This document shows, in pieces, positions 6,295 to 13,197 of a DNA stretch of 43,145 nt (position 1 is its first letter; the number at the start of each line of letters is the position of its first letter). Source of the stretch: a virus. A model generated the notes under the pieces. That model did not search any database. It was not told the DNA's origin and saw nothing but the letters and a program-made list of their open reading frames with translations. The DNA lies in IMG/VR virus record IMGVR_UViG_3300037852_000029, positions 1 through 43,145 of that record, one strand, 5' to 3'. Position numbers and translations under genes: made by a program.

Positions 6295-6440
6295 TTGTAA
6301 GGCTTAATCCCAAGACCAATCGCATCACCTTGGAGCGCGTGAAGGTCGACCACAAGGCCGAACTAAAGCGCCACATGGCGTCTCTTCCGCGAACGACATT
6401 GCGTCTGTCGGATGATCATCTGTTCGGGGAGCATCGCTAA
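6291..6440 (+). CDS. Small basic hypothetical protein (49 aa)
   Basis: Begins MIVRLNPKTNRITLERVKVD and ends RLSDDHLFGEHR. It is basic and probably contains a short beta hairpin plus helix. The start is in an ATGA junction with the upstream gene, and its stop shares a base with the next ATG (TAATG at 6438-6442). That coupling is the main evidence that it is translated. No family recognised. Confidence 0.55.
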   Translation: MIVRLNPKTNRITLERVKVDHKAELKRHMASLPRTTLRLSDDHLFGEHR

Positions 6441-7114
6441 TGGGTGCTCCTCCTCGTCCGATCGATCCAGGTTTCAAGGAATACGCCCTGACCCACGGCG
6501 TAGCAGAGACGAAACAGCACTTCTCGCTTGGCACAGGCACGATGCGGCGCTGGGTCATCGAATGCGGTATCGCCGATGAGATCACCGCCCGGCAGGGAAA
6601 GCCGGCGCAGTTACGGCCTATGCCCGAAGATTTCCCGATCTATGCGGGCAAGGAGACCAACGACAAGCTGCGCGATCGCTTTACCTGCGGTGAGGCACTC
6701 ATTCTGCGCTGGCGGCGCGAGTGTGGCATCAAGTCACCCTCGAACGCCAAGGAGACCGGGGATGCACCTGCCAACTTCGTGGCTCTGGCCGCGAACCTCT
6801 ATCGCTATGAGGCTGCCCAGCGCTTTGGGGTCAGTGGATACAAACTCGCCCGCTGGGTGCGTGAGACGGGCGCCAAGTTCAAGCAGCGCAAGCCCTACGG
6901 GGCAGTGCAACAGTCTCTCATTCCTCCGGCCGACGATTCCATGGCTGGACGCGCTGCCCAGCATCTACGGCGCCTGATGCCGGTCTACCAAGCCTCCATC
7001 CTCGACAAGAAACGTACCGGGCATGTCGTTGGGGGGCGTCACATGGAGACACAGGACATGATCACCATGGCGCAGAAACGGGGCTTCAATCCTCGCGGCT
7101 GGGAGGCTCTGTGA
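6440..7114 (+). CDS. Putative DNA-binding protein with three repeated HTH-like modules (224 aa)
   Basis: Three related segments of about 35 residues occur in tandem, each ending in an Arg-Trp signature: RRWVIECGI (residues 36-44), LRWRRECGI (89-97) and ARWVRETGA (137-145). Each is preceded by a Phe and a Gly a few residues upstream, as in helix-turn-helix motifs. The C-terminus (HMETQDMITMAQKRGFNPRG) is a separate conserved-looking tail. The likely role is sequence-specific DNA binding, perhaps transcriptional control or replication-origin recognition; no named family is assigned. A GGGGAG lies eight bases before the ATG. Confidence 0.65.
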   Translation: MGAPPRPIDPGFKEYALTHGVAETKQHFSLGTGTMRRWVIECGIADEITARQGKPAQLRPMPEDFPIYAGKETNDKLRDRFTCGEALILRWRRECGIKSPSNAKETGDAPANFVALAANLYRYEAAQRFGVSGYKLARWVRETGAKFKQRKPYGAVQQSLIPPADDSMAGRAAQHLRRLMPVYQASILDKKRTGHVVGGRHMETQDMITMAQKRGFNPRGWEAL

Positions 7115-7118
7115 CGTG

Positions 7119-7478
7119 ATGCGGCACAAGGTCAATAAATTCTGCGCCAAGCGATCGCACTGTTCAATCGGCCATGAGCATAGCTCCATTGCTGAAGCCC
7201 GAAAGTGCAACGAACTCCGCCTGCTAGAACGCGCCGGGGAAATATCCCACCTCGAATTCGAACCTTTTTATGGCTTCGTCGTCGGAGGTGTCCAGCTAAA
7301 GCACGACAATGGCAGACGGGTTGGCATGAGGCCAGACTTCGCCTTTCGCGAGCGAAACGGAAAACCCGTGGTTCTCGATCTGAAAGGCGGACAGGCCACG
7401 CGCACAGAGGCCTATGTCCTTCGCCGCACGCTGTTCAAGGCGTTTTACCCAGACATCGAATTTAGGGAGGAAGGGTGA
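7119..7478 (+). CDS. DUF1064 family protein (predicted nuclease)
   Basis: The 119-residue protein matches the phage DUF1064 pattern: SIAEARKCNELRLLERAGEI near residue 25, a PDFAFRERNGKPVVLDLKGG core and RRTLFKAFYPDIEFRE at the end. The D..F and VLDLKG elements resemble the catalytic Asp and E/D-x-K motif of PD-(D/E)XK-type nucleases, and such phage proteins are often proposed to be Holliday-junction resolvase-like. The start is the ATG at 7119; a GTG three bases upstream is better spaced from GGGAGG (7101-7106) and may be used. Confidence 0.75.
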   Translation: MRHKVNKFCAKRSHCSIGHEHSSIAEARKCNELRLLERAGEISHLEFEPFYGFVVGGVQLKHDNGRRVGMRPDFAFRERNGKPVVLDLKGGQATRTEAYVLRRTLFKAFYPDIEFREEG

Positions 7479-7675
7479 TGACTGTTCGCACCACAACCAG
7501 GCTCTTCGCACCAGCGATCAAGGCAGCGAAATCGCTCGACTGGACCCATGCTCGCATCCGTCATTACGGAGACCGGGAAAACCGCAAGCGCTTCATTTGC
7601 TCTCTCTACAGCGCTGGACGGATCGACGTCAGTGCAAAGCTGATGCCGCTGGATCTGTATGTGGATGAGTGTTGA
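7478..7675 (+). CDS. Small basic hypothetical protein (65 aa)
   Basis: Begins MTVRTTTRLFAPAIKAAKSL. It is basic with a short central IRHYGDRENRKRFICSLYSAG stretch that could be two beta strands. The start shares a base with the DUF1064 stop (TGATG at 7476-7480) and GGGAGGAAGG precedes it. No family recognised. Confidence 0.55.
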   Translation: MTVRTTTRLFAPAIKAAKSLDWTHARIRHYGDRENRKRFICSLYSAGRIDVSAKLMPLDLYVDEC

Positions 7676-7687
7676 AAGGGGAAAGCA

Positions 7688-8044
7688 ATGAGTTGGACAC
7701 AAAGCGAAGCGATTGATCTTTGTCGCCAGATTGAGGCGATCTGTCCACCCTTTGGGTGCCATGTCGCACTGACGGGTGGTACCCTTTACAAAGAGGGTTC
7801 GCGCAAGGATCTGGATATCCTGTTCTACCGGATACGACAGGTCGATGTCATCGATTACGACGGCCTATTTGAGGCGCTATCGAAGATCGGTGTCGAGCGC
7901 GTGAACGGGTTTGGCTGGTGCATTAAGTGCGACAATTTCGGTCGTACCATCGATTGCTTCTTCCCGGAGGAAGGGGGCGAATACCCCGTTGCTGATCCTG
8001 ACGATATGCCAGTGTTTGACGGCCTAGAGCCATACGAGGCTTGA
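7688..8044 (+). CDS. Nucleotidyltransferase-like protein (118 aa)
   Basis: The segment VALTGGTLYKEGSRKDLDIL (about residues 27-46) fits the polymerase-beta-type nucleotidyltransferase core: a Gly-Gly loop followed by an Asp-x-Asp pair. A later TIDCFFPEE strand could supply the third carboxylate. The length suits a minimal nucleotidyltransferase domain like those in MNT antitoxins. Activity and substrate are not established; it may be a degenerate member. AAGGGGAAA lies before the ATG. It is the last gene before the 279-base gap. Confidence 0.5.
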   Translation: MSWTQSEAIDLCRQIEAICPPFGCHVALTGGTLYKEGSRKDLDILFYRIRQVDVIDYDGLFEALSKIGVERVNGFGWCIKCDNFGRTIDCFFPEEGGEYPVADPDDMPVFDGLEPYEA

Positions 8045-8049
8045 GCAAA

Positions 8050-8084
8050 GATGAGTGCGGCTATTGCCAACCGCCGCACTCATC
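8050..8084 (+). terminator. Strong stem-loop after the nucleotidyltransferase-like gene
   Basis: GATGAGTGCGG (8050-8060) pairs perfectly with CCGCACTCATC (8074-8084) around a 13-base loop. It starts five bases after the stop codon. No T run follows, so it may be a Rho-dependent or 3'-end-protecting hairpin rather than a classical intrinsic terminator. Confidence 0.5.
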
Positions 8085-8142
8085 TCGGCGTGAAGATCAA
8101 CGCACACCCATTGTGGACTGATTGCGCAACAAATCTATACGC

Positions 8143-8171
8143 TTGAAGGTAGTACTACTTTAGGGTATGTT
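8143..8171 (+). promoter_or_regulatory. Candidate rightward promoter with palindromic spacer
   Basis: TTGAAG (8143-8148) and TATGTT (8166-8171) are separated by 17 bases. The spacer starts with the perfect 10-base palindrome GTAGTACTAC (8149-8158), an arrangement like that of the promoter at 156-128. It would start transcription near 8178, reading through the stem-loops into the HTH gene at 8324. Confidence 0.45.
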
Positions 8172-8248
8172 TCCCCTAACCCCCAGCCCGGAGCCATGCT
8201 CTACGAACTGGGGGATCGGTGAAAACGGAGTGCCAGCTCCTGATCACC
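8149..8248 (+). other. Structured noncoding element of consecutive stem-loops
   Basis: Four inverted repeats follow each other almost without gaps. First is the palindrome 8149-8158. Second is TTAGGG/CCCTAA (8160-8165 with 8174-8179). Third is CCCCCAG/CTGGGGG (8180-8186 with 8208-8214), enclosing an inner GAGC/GCTC stem (8191-8194 with 8198-8201). Fourth is GGTGA/TCACC (8218-8222 with 8244-8248), enclosing GGAG/CTCC (8227-8230 with 8237-8240). All listed stems are perfect Watson-Crick pairs. It could be a regulatory RNA leader, a small RNA, or a DNA-level structure such as a replication signal. A tRNA is excluded because there is no closing acceptor stem or T-arm. Confidence 0.5.
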
Positions 8249-8323
8249 ATGACGACGAAGGAAAATCACGGTGACTGACCCCTTAATACCCATAGTTCAT
8301 TTCTGTTTCAAGGCTTCCGTTCT

Positions 8324-8722
8324 GTGAGCGCGAAACAGATCGGGTGGGCGTTGGCCCAAAAGACGGGATCGCTTGAAAAGCTGGTCCTCATTGTGCTCGC
8401 AGATCGCTCCGATGCCAATGGCTGGTCATTCATGGCGCAGGGCACAATTGCTGAACGCTGCGGATGTTCGCGCAAGACGGCTAGAACCGCATTGCAGACG
8501 TTGGAAGAGGGCGGATTTATACGTCGCGTCAGACGATCTATTGGCACCCTTCGGACCAGTGATCACATCCAAATAGGCCCCTCTTCCCGCTGGGTAAAAA
8601 TTACCCAACCCATGGGGTCAAATTTACCCACGATTCCTACCTCTCCTAACGGAGTAGGTAAGGAAGAAGAAAATAGTGCTCGGCATGGGGGTGCCAAGAT
8701 CCTGAGGTTCGCCAAGCCATGA
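8324..8722 (+). CDS. HTH domain (HTH_36-like) replication/regulatory protein, GTG start
   Basis: This 132-residue protein has the winged-helix pattern common in phage replication proteins: SLEKLVLIVLADRSDANGWS near the N-terminus, then TIAERCGCSRKTARTALQTL and EEGGFIRRVRR. The tail contains a Ser/Pro-rich linker and a basic end. Similar domains begin lambda O-like and DnaD-like initiators. With a helicase gene two genes downstream, a role in replication initiation is plausible, but a regulator is equally possible. The GTG at 8324 has AAGG about ten bases upstream and no in-frame ATG exists further up. Confidence 0.65.
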   Translation: MSAKQIGWALAQKTGSLEKLVLIVLADRSDANGWSFMAQGTIAERCGCSRKTARTALQTLEEGGFIRRVRRSIGTLRTSDHIQIGPSSRWVKITQPMGSNLPTIPTSPNGVGKEEENSARHGGAKILRFAKP

Positions 8723-9096
8723 GCGCCTACCTCATGATCAACCCTGATATTCTCAATGACCCAACTCTTCAGAGATTGCCTGCAAAGAAATTTCGCAAGC
8801 TGTTCCTAGAGGCATCGGCTGGAGCGAAGAATGATTTTTCTCGGTTCGTCAAAGGTCCATATTTTAGGTTGCCAACTAGGGAATGGCAGGCTGTCAGGGC
8901 TCTCGTTTTCGAGAGAGATAATTTTACCTGCACTTACTGCGGAACAGTGAATGGTCCCATGGAGTGCGACCATATCCATCCTGTGTCTAAGGGTGGATCT
9001 AGCGATATGAGCAATCTGACGACTGCCTGTTTTAAGTGCAATCGCTCAAAGCGATCCAAGACCGTCGACGAATGGCTGACAGGTAAGACCATTTGA
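8719..9096 (+). CDS. HNH endonuclease
   Basis: The C-terminal half is a classical HNH module: CTYC (residues 71-74), CDHIHPVSKGG (83-93), SNLTTACFKCNRSK (98-111), with the two Cys pairs forming a zinc knuckle and the DH/N residues the active site. The first 60 residues (NDPTLQRLPAKKFRKLFLEA and following) look like an N-terminal piece shared with phage replication-region proteins rather than part of the nuclease. The start is in an ATGA overlap with the HTH gene. It could be a replication-associated nuclease or a homing-type invader that captured the end of a replication gene. Confidence 0.8.
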   Translation: MSAYLMINPDILNDPTLQRLPAKKFRKLFLEASAGAKNDFSRFVKGPYFRLPTREWQAVRALVFERDNFTCTYCGTVNGPMECDHIHPVSKGGSSDMSNLTTACFKCNRSKRSKTVDEWLTGKTI

Positions 9097-9126
9097 AATG
9101 GATGAAGCCTTCTAACGGGGGATGAG

Positions 9127-10611
9127 ATGAGATCACTGCGAACATACCAATCCAAAGCAATCGAGATGTGCCGAGACGCACTCCGCCGCCGCCGCAAGCG
9201 CATCATGTTGCAGTTATGCACTGGTGCAGGAAAGACCGTGATCGCCGCAGAGATCATCCGCATGGCCCGCGAGAAGCGGAAGCGGGTCTTGTTCATCGTG
9301 GATGCCATCTCTCTCATCGATCAGACGGTACAGCGTTTCGAAGAGCATGGCTTGGAAGACATCGGAGTAATCCAAGGGAGCCATTGGCGGACCAATTACA
9401 GCAAGCCGATCCAGGTGGCATCGGTGCAGACCTTGGCTCGTCGCAGCATTCCGGATTTCGATTTCGCGATCGTCGATGAAGCCCATGCCCAGTACAAAGC
9501 CATCCGGGATATGATGGACGAAAACCCGGAAAAGATTTTTATCGGCCTGTCTGCAACCCCTTGGAGCAAGGGTCTGGGCAACAGTTACGAAGAGCTTCTG
9601 GTGCCTGTTCGCATGCAAGAGCTGATCGATCAGGGATATCTCTCGCCGTTCAAGGTCTATGCTCCCTCTCATCCGGATTTGTCGAAAACCAAGGTCATTG
9701 CCGGCGATTACGACGAAGATGACCTAGCCCGCGTGATGGGCGACGAAACGCTTGTCGCCGACGTCGTGCAGACATGGAAGAATCTCGGGCAAGGCATGCC
9801 TACACTGTGCTTCTGCGTGGACCGTGCGCATGCCCGATTGATGGCAGATCGGTTCAACGAGGCTGGGGTTCCTTGCGGGTATATCGACGGAGAGACACCT
9901 GCCGAAGAACGTAGGGACATCGAACGCCAGTTGAACAACGGAGATATCCAGGTCGTTTCCAATGTCGGATGCCTGACTAAGGGCGTGGACTGGGCTATCG
10001 GATGTGTGATCCTGGCACGGCCTACCAAGTCAGCCTCGCTAGCTGTGCAGATGATTGGGCGCGGCCTAAGAGTGAACCCCGGCATCGGTGATTGTATCAT
10101 TCTCGACCATACCGATACGGTTCTGCGCTTGGGGTTCCCGACAGACATTCACCGGGACGAAATGTGCACGGCCAAGAAAGGCGAGCGACAGAAGACCGAA
10201 CTGCGCGCGGCCACTACGCCAGCAGAATGCCCGTCTTGCCACGCTCTGCGCTCCAACAAGGGCGCTCCATGCGCTTGTGGCCATGTGCCAAAGGATCGCA
10301 CGTCAGACCTTCGTGAGGGCGCTGGGGCGCTGTCTCTGGTGCAGGGCGGCAAGCAGACGGAGGCGACGGTGAAGCGGGCCAAGCCCAAGCCGTCCGACAA
10401 GCTGCGTTTCTATCAGGAGTTGCTCGGCTACTGCCATCTGCACGGCAAGACGATGAGCTATGCACTGGCGACGTTCCGGAACCGGTTCAACGAATGGCCA
10501 CACAAAAAGGATGGTGTCCAACCGGTCAATCCGTCACCTGAAACCCTGTCCTATATCCGTAGCCGGAACATTGCCTTCGCAAAGAGCCGACAAGCCAATG
10601 GTGCGCGATGA
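9127..10611 (+). CDS. Superfamily 2 DEAH-box DNA helicase
   Basis: A 494-residue SF2 helicase with all core motifs: Walker A CTGAGKT (31-37), DEAH (117-120), SAT (142-144), a TxGVDW-type motif V (KGVDWAIGC, 285-293) and motif VI QMIGRGLR (308-315). After the helicase core comes a Cys cluster (C368, C371, C382, C384) that is probably a zinc ribbon, then a C-terminal helical region. This architecture matches the RecG/UvsW/type III restriction-like helicases used by phages for replication or recombination. A purine-rich GGGGGATGAG precedes the ATG. Four genes downstream overlap in series. Confidence 0.9.
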   Translation: MRSLRTYQSKAIEMCRDALRRRRKRIMLQLCTGAGKTVIAAEIIRMAREKRKRVLFIVDAISLIDQTVQRFEEHGLEDIGVIQGSHWRTNYSKPIQVASVQTLARRSIPDFDFAIVDEAHAQYKAIRDMMDENPEKIFIGLSATPWSKGLGNSYEELLVPVRMQELIDQGYLSPFKVYAPSHPDLSKTKVIAGDYDEDDLARVMGDETLVADVVQTWKNLGQGMPTLCFCVDRAHARLMADRFNEAGVPCGYIDGETPAEERRDIERQLNNGDIQVVSNVGCLTKGVDWAIGCVILARPTKSASLAVQMIGRGLRVNPGIGDCIILDHTDTVLRLGFPTDIHRDEMCTAKKGERQKTELRAATTPAECPSCHALRSNKGAPCACGHVPKDRTSDLREGAGALSLVQGGKQTEATVKRAKPKPSDKLRFYQELLGYCHLHGKTMSYALATFRNRFNEWPHKKDGVQPVNPSPETLSYIRSRNIAFAKSRQANGAR

Positions 10612-10904
10612 GCAAACCCGCATGGCATGCCTACGAGGAGAATGTGAAAACCTTCATCCCAAGGTTATCATCGGGACAGGAGTTGGAGCACCGCGCCAAG
10701 CTATTGTTGATGCGGGACAGGGCGAACACCAAGCGCGCAGAGGTCAAATGGCAGGCGGACCAGATCCTCTATACGATTTCCAGTCTGGTGACGGCCCATG
10801 CTCTTTCGACCAAGCCGTCTCCGGATGAAATCGGTACATTGTGGGACGTGGTATCGAAACTGTGGATGGCGGCGGGACTTTTGCAAACAAATGGTCCAGA
10901 ATGA
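10608..10904 (+). CDS. Hypothetical protein (98 aa)
   Basis: Helical, beginning MSKPAWHAYEENVKTFIPRL, with a central charged helix and a C-terminal hydrophobic helix (LWDVVSKLWMAAGLL). It overlaps the helicase stop by four bases (ATGA), so it is produced with the helicase and may work with it. No family recognised. Confidence 0.6.
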   Translation: MSKPAWHAYEENVKTFIPRLSSGQELEHRAKLLLMRDRANTKRAEVKWQADQILYTISSLVTAHALSTKPSPDEIGTLWDVVSKLWMAAGLLQTNGPE

Positions 10905-11068
10905 AAAACATTGGTGAAATTCCCGATATCGACAGGTGCGACATTCGCTTCCGCAATGGTCGCATTCGGCGTGGGATCGATCCGAAGGGATGGCGTTGGA
11001 AACCTTGGGATACTGGGCCATCTGACTTCGATATTGTCGACTATCAACCGACGAAGGATAATGCATGA
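10901..11068 (+). CDS. Small hypothetical protein (55 aa)
   Basis: MKNIGEIPDIDRCDIRFRNG is followed by a basic/Trp-rich stretch (DPKGWRWKPWDTG) and an acidic end. It is probably a small beta-rich domain. The start is in an ATGA junction with the previous gene and the end in another with the next. No family recognised. Confidence 0.6.
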   Translation: MKNIGEIPDIDRCDIRFRNGRIRRGIDPKGWRWKPWDTGPSDFDIVDYQPTKDNA

Positions 11069-11217
11069 AAATCACCCGCCCCACAGACAGAATGACCCGT
11101 ATAGAGCATGAGGGAAGAACCTTCTCTATCGCCGGGAAGTGGACGAACGAAGAGATACGCAAGGCAATGAAGGCGAAACTCGCGGAGCCGAAAACGCATC
11201 CGCTGATAGGAGAATGA
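11065..11217 (+). CDS. Small basic hypothetical protein (50 aa)
   Basis: Begins MKITRPTDRMTRIEHEGRTF and continues as a basic helix (TNEEIRKAMKAKLAEPK). Identified from the coupled ATGA start and a TGATG end junction with the following membrane-protein gene. No family recognised. Confidence 0.55.
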   Translation: MKITRPTDRMTRIEHEGRTFSIAGKWTNEEIRKAMKAKLAEPKTHPLIGE

Positions 11218-11393
11218 TGATGCATTGGCCGCAAATCACGATGATAGTGTTGATCACCCTTGGGACCGTTAAGCGCATCGTCAGGCGCACGAACGGCGGC
11301 TCAAATGCTGAGCGCATCGCCGCTGCAATCGGCTGCCTGACGTACCCAGGTTCCATGATCGGTATTCTCTACGCAGGAGGGTTTTTCGGATGA
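11217..11393 (+). CDS. Small two-helix membrane protein (58 aa)
   Basis: Two hydrophobic segments (ITMIVLITLGTVKRIV and IAAAIGCLTYPGSMIGILYA) flank a short basic loop. AGGAG lies at 11208-11212; three ATG codons in a row (11214, 11217, 11220) are possible starts. The middle one overlaps the previous stop, while the last has the best spacing. Size and topology would allow a holin, but no endolysin is adjacent, so this remains a membrane protein of unknown role. Confidence 0.6.
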   Translation: MMHWPQITMIVLITLGTVKRIVRRTNGGSNAERIAAAIGCLTYPGSMIGILYAGGFFG

Positions 11394-11722
11394 CCGATAC
11401 ATCAAAACTCCTCGATAAGGGCGAGCGTCAGATGTACGAATGGATGTGCCGTCTTGTGCGGGATATGGCTGGCAGAGGCGCGACGATTGCCTCTTACTAT
11501 GTAGATGCAGATTATAGCCGCGCTCGTGAGATCGTGGATTTTCTGCCGAAACCGGTCGATCCCGATCTGATCGAAGCACGGGAAATCTGCACTCGCGACG
11601 CTTGTTACACGCAACGGATGGCCGAAGCCGTTCGTGATGGTGATTACGATGGAACATCGACTGTTAGAAATATTCTCTCCGCCATCAAGCGCGGCCGAGA
11701 ACTTGAGAGGGATGGAAAGTGA
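11390..11722 (+). CDS. Hypothetical protein, paralogue A (110 aa)
   Basis: Helical protein with a central PVDPDLIEAREICTRDA motif and a C-terminal AIKRGRELERDGK tail. Both motifs recur in the next gene (PVDPDLVEARTLAW and AIKRGREMQKDGK), so the two are tandem paralogues. ATGA overlap with the upstream gene. Its N-terminal half differs from the paralogue except for a similar Tyr-rich stretch. No functional family recognised. Confidence 0.65.
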   Translation: MTDTSKLLDKGERQMYEWMCRLVRDMAGRGATIASYYVDADYSRAREIVDFLPKPVDPDLIEAREICTRDACYTQRMAEAVRDGDYDGTSTVRNILSAIKRGRELERDGK

Positions 11723-12033
11723 CCAAGATCGATGATGCACTGGTCGAACGGATGACGGTTCTCATCAGGGCTTGGGCTCACGATGAGAGCTATTATCCAT
11801 TCCGTGGCTATGGAGAAACCATTGACGAGGCTAAGGCGGTTTCCGCCCTCCTTCCGGAACCGGTTGATCCAGACCTAGTAGAAGCCCGAACACTGGCGTG
11901 GGAGCACAGTGATTGTAAAAAGAGCTATTCCCAATCCTTCGTCATGGATGGTCGAGCCGATAACGGAACGGCGGTCAAGGCCATGCTTGCCGCCATCAAG
12001 CGCGGCCGAGAGATGCAGAAGGATGGGAAGTGA
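11719..12033 (+). CDS. Hypothetical protein, paralogue B (104 aa), GTG start
   Basis: Shares the PVDPDLVEAR core and C-terminal AIKRGRE..KDGK with its upstream neighbour, pointing to duplication followed by divergence. The GTG start overlaps the previous stop (GTGA at 11719-11722), with GAGGG a few bases upstream. Function unknown. Confidence 0.65.
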   Translation: MTKIDDALVERMTVLIRAWAHDESYYPFRGYGETIDEAKAVSALLPEPVDPDLVEARTLAWEHSDCKKSYSQSFVMDGRADNGTAVKAMLAAIKRGREMQKDGK

Positions 12034-12035
12034 CG

Positions 12036-12278
12036 ATGAGATGCGATGAATGCCGCTGGTGGAAGCCGCACGAGCAGAAGGAGATTCCCTGGGTTTTCCC
12101 TAAGCCAGAGGGTTGGCTTTCAATTTTCGATTACGCCAGAACCCGTTGCCATTATGACAGCTTGGACAGAGTGAAGGAGGTGGAAACCTACAACATCTCC
12201 GGGCAATGCTGCTACAGCAGAGAAACGCACACGAAACTCAGGGATGATTTCTGCCGGTTTCACGAACCAGATGCGTGA
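12036..12278 (+). CDS. Small Cys-rich (zinc-binding) protein (80 aa)
   Basis: The arrangement MRCDECRWW, RCHYD, GQCCY and DDFCRFHEP gives four or more Cys positions, as in a family of small phage proteins thought to bind a zinc or iron-sulfur centre. The ATG at 12036 follows the previous stop by two bases; a GTG at 12030 in frame is the alternative. The role is not known, but similar proteins are common among accessory genes of tailed phages. Confidence 0.6.
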   Translation: MRCDECRWWKPHEQKEIPWVFPKPEGWLSIFDYARTRCHYDSLDRVKEVETYNISGQCCYSRETHTKLRDDFCRFHEPDA

Positions 12279-12309
12279 CCACCTAACTCAAAAGTGGTAG
12301 ACTGACCAC

Positions 12310-12660
12310 ATGACCATCGCATCCATAAACGACTGGATAGCCATCCGCATCACGAATGCGGTGGGTACGATGTGGTGCACATATGCCTTTGCTGGTCTCG
12401 CACTGGTGAGCCTTCCCGAAGCTATCAAGGGCGGAACTGGTCCGTTGATCGCTTGGACCGCGCAAACTTTCCTCCAGCTGATATTACTTCCGATTATCCT
12501 CGTGGGTCAGAACCTCGGAGGACAATCCGCAGAGCGCCGAGCCCAGACCGATCACGAAGCCATCATGGAAGAGCTAGACCTACTCAAGGGGCTGCACGTT
12601 GAAATCCATGCTGCGCTCGGGATAGAGATGGTGTCCTGTGGTGTTTCGGTGACACATTGA
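12310..12660 (+). CDS. Membrane protein, DUF1003/low-affinity permease-like (116 aa)
   Basis: Two membrane helices (TMWCTYAFAGLALVSLPEAI and FLQLILLPIILVGQNLG) are followed by a cytoplasmic helix (QSAERRAQTDHEAIMEELDL). The PIILVGQN...ERR pattern resembles DUF1003 and low-affinity iron permease families of small two-helix proteins, but the match is by eye. A holin role cannot be excluded. There is no good ribosome binding site. Upstream, GTGACC and TAGACT with 17 bases between (12274-12302) may be a weak promoter overlapping the inverted repeat ACCAC/GTGGT. Confidence 0.55.
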   Translation: MTIASINDWIAIRITNAVGTMWCTYAFAGLALVSLPEAIKGGTGPLIAWTAQTFLQLILLPIILVGQNLGGQSAERRAQTDHEAIMEELDLLKGLHVEIHAALGIEMVSCGVSVTH

Positions 12661-12670
12661 GGAAAACGAC

Positions 12671-12934
12671 ATGCTGATATCCTCATCGTTCGAAATGGAC
12701 GGTCCATGCCACGCAGAGGGAGAACTTTATCCTGATGGCTGCGTGCGCTTGACGAAGATCAATCGGAAGCGCGGGAATTACTACGAGATGGTCCGCATCT
12801 CCGAAGGCTGCAAGCCAACCGAAATTGCCCATAAAAGCCTTTTAGATCAGAACGCTGATATTATCAAAATCACCCGAGAGCAGTGCGCGCTGATGAACGC
12901 GGAACGTCTCGAATGGTCTAGGAAAAACCCGTGA
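12671..12934 (+). CDS. Hypothetical protein (87 aa)
   Basis: Beta-rich N-terminal half (MLISSSFEMDGPCHAEGELY, then CVRLTKINR) and a charged helical C-terminus. The N-terminal pattern resembles the gene at 13495, so the two may be distant paralogues. A GAGGAAAAC stretch precedes the ATG. No functional family. Confidence 0.55.
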   Translation: MLISSSFEMDGPCHAEGELYPDGCVRLTKINRKRGNYYEMVRISEGCKPTEIAHKSLLDQNADIIKITREQCALMNAERLEWSRKNP

Positions 12935-13197
12935 ACAACGCGCTGACATCAGGACTGCGGCCCATCCATCCGGGAGAGATCCTACGAGAGGACGTTCTGC
13001 CCTACCTAGGCATGAAGGACACAGAAATCGCTCTGCGCTTAGGCATATCGCGCCAGACGCTCGACGAAATCCTCCACTGCGAACGACCCATCACACCATG
13101 GAGAGCCGAACGCATCGGTAAACTCACGATCACCAGTCCGGAATCATGGACCCGTATGCAGCAGAACTACGACAAATCGAAAGGCGATGAGAAATGA
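12931..13197 (+). CDS. HigA-type XRE antitoxin-like protein (88 aa)
   Basis: GLRPIHPGEILREDVLPYLG is followed by a helix-turn-helix (DTEIALRLGISRQTLDEILH) and a PITPWRAERIGKL segment that is characteristic of the HigA antidote family. GTGA overlap with the upstream gene. No HigB-like toxin gene is next to it: the neighbours at 12671 and 13194 lack the RelE/HigB fold pattern. It is therefore an orphan antitoxin or a repurposed regulator. One possibility is that it neutralises a host HigB during infection. Confidence 0.75.
   Translation: MNNALTSGLRPIHPGEILREDVLPYLGMKDTEIALRLGISRQTLDEILHCERPITPWRAERIGKLTITSPESWTRMQQNYDKSKGDEK

Larger units (their letters stand above)
8045..8323. other. Longest gene-free stretch: stem-loops and a promoter
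   Basis: Only very short open frames lie here (for example 8 codons from the ATG at 8196), so the region appears to be control DNA. It holds a stem-loop just after the preceding gene (8050-8084), a promoter candidate (8143-8171) and a compact series of stem-loops (8149-8248), then about 75 unstructured bases before the HTH gene at 8324. No tRNA or CRISPR is present. Position upstream of replication-type genes suggests transcription control, an RNA leader, or an origin. Confidence 0.6.

Noticed and set aside
8160-8248. tRNA gene
   Set aside because: Several stem-loops and a D-arm-like stretch on the reverse strand suggested it, but there is no acceptor stem, no T-loop GTTCRA box and no anticodon arm of correct size.
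11217-11393. Holin
   Set aside because: Two short membrane helices fit, but no adjacent endolysin, and three candidate starts leave the N-terminus unsettled.
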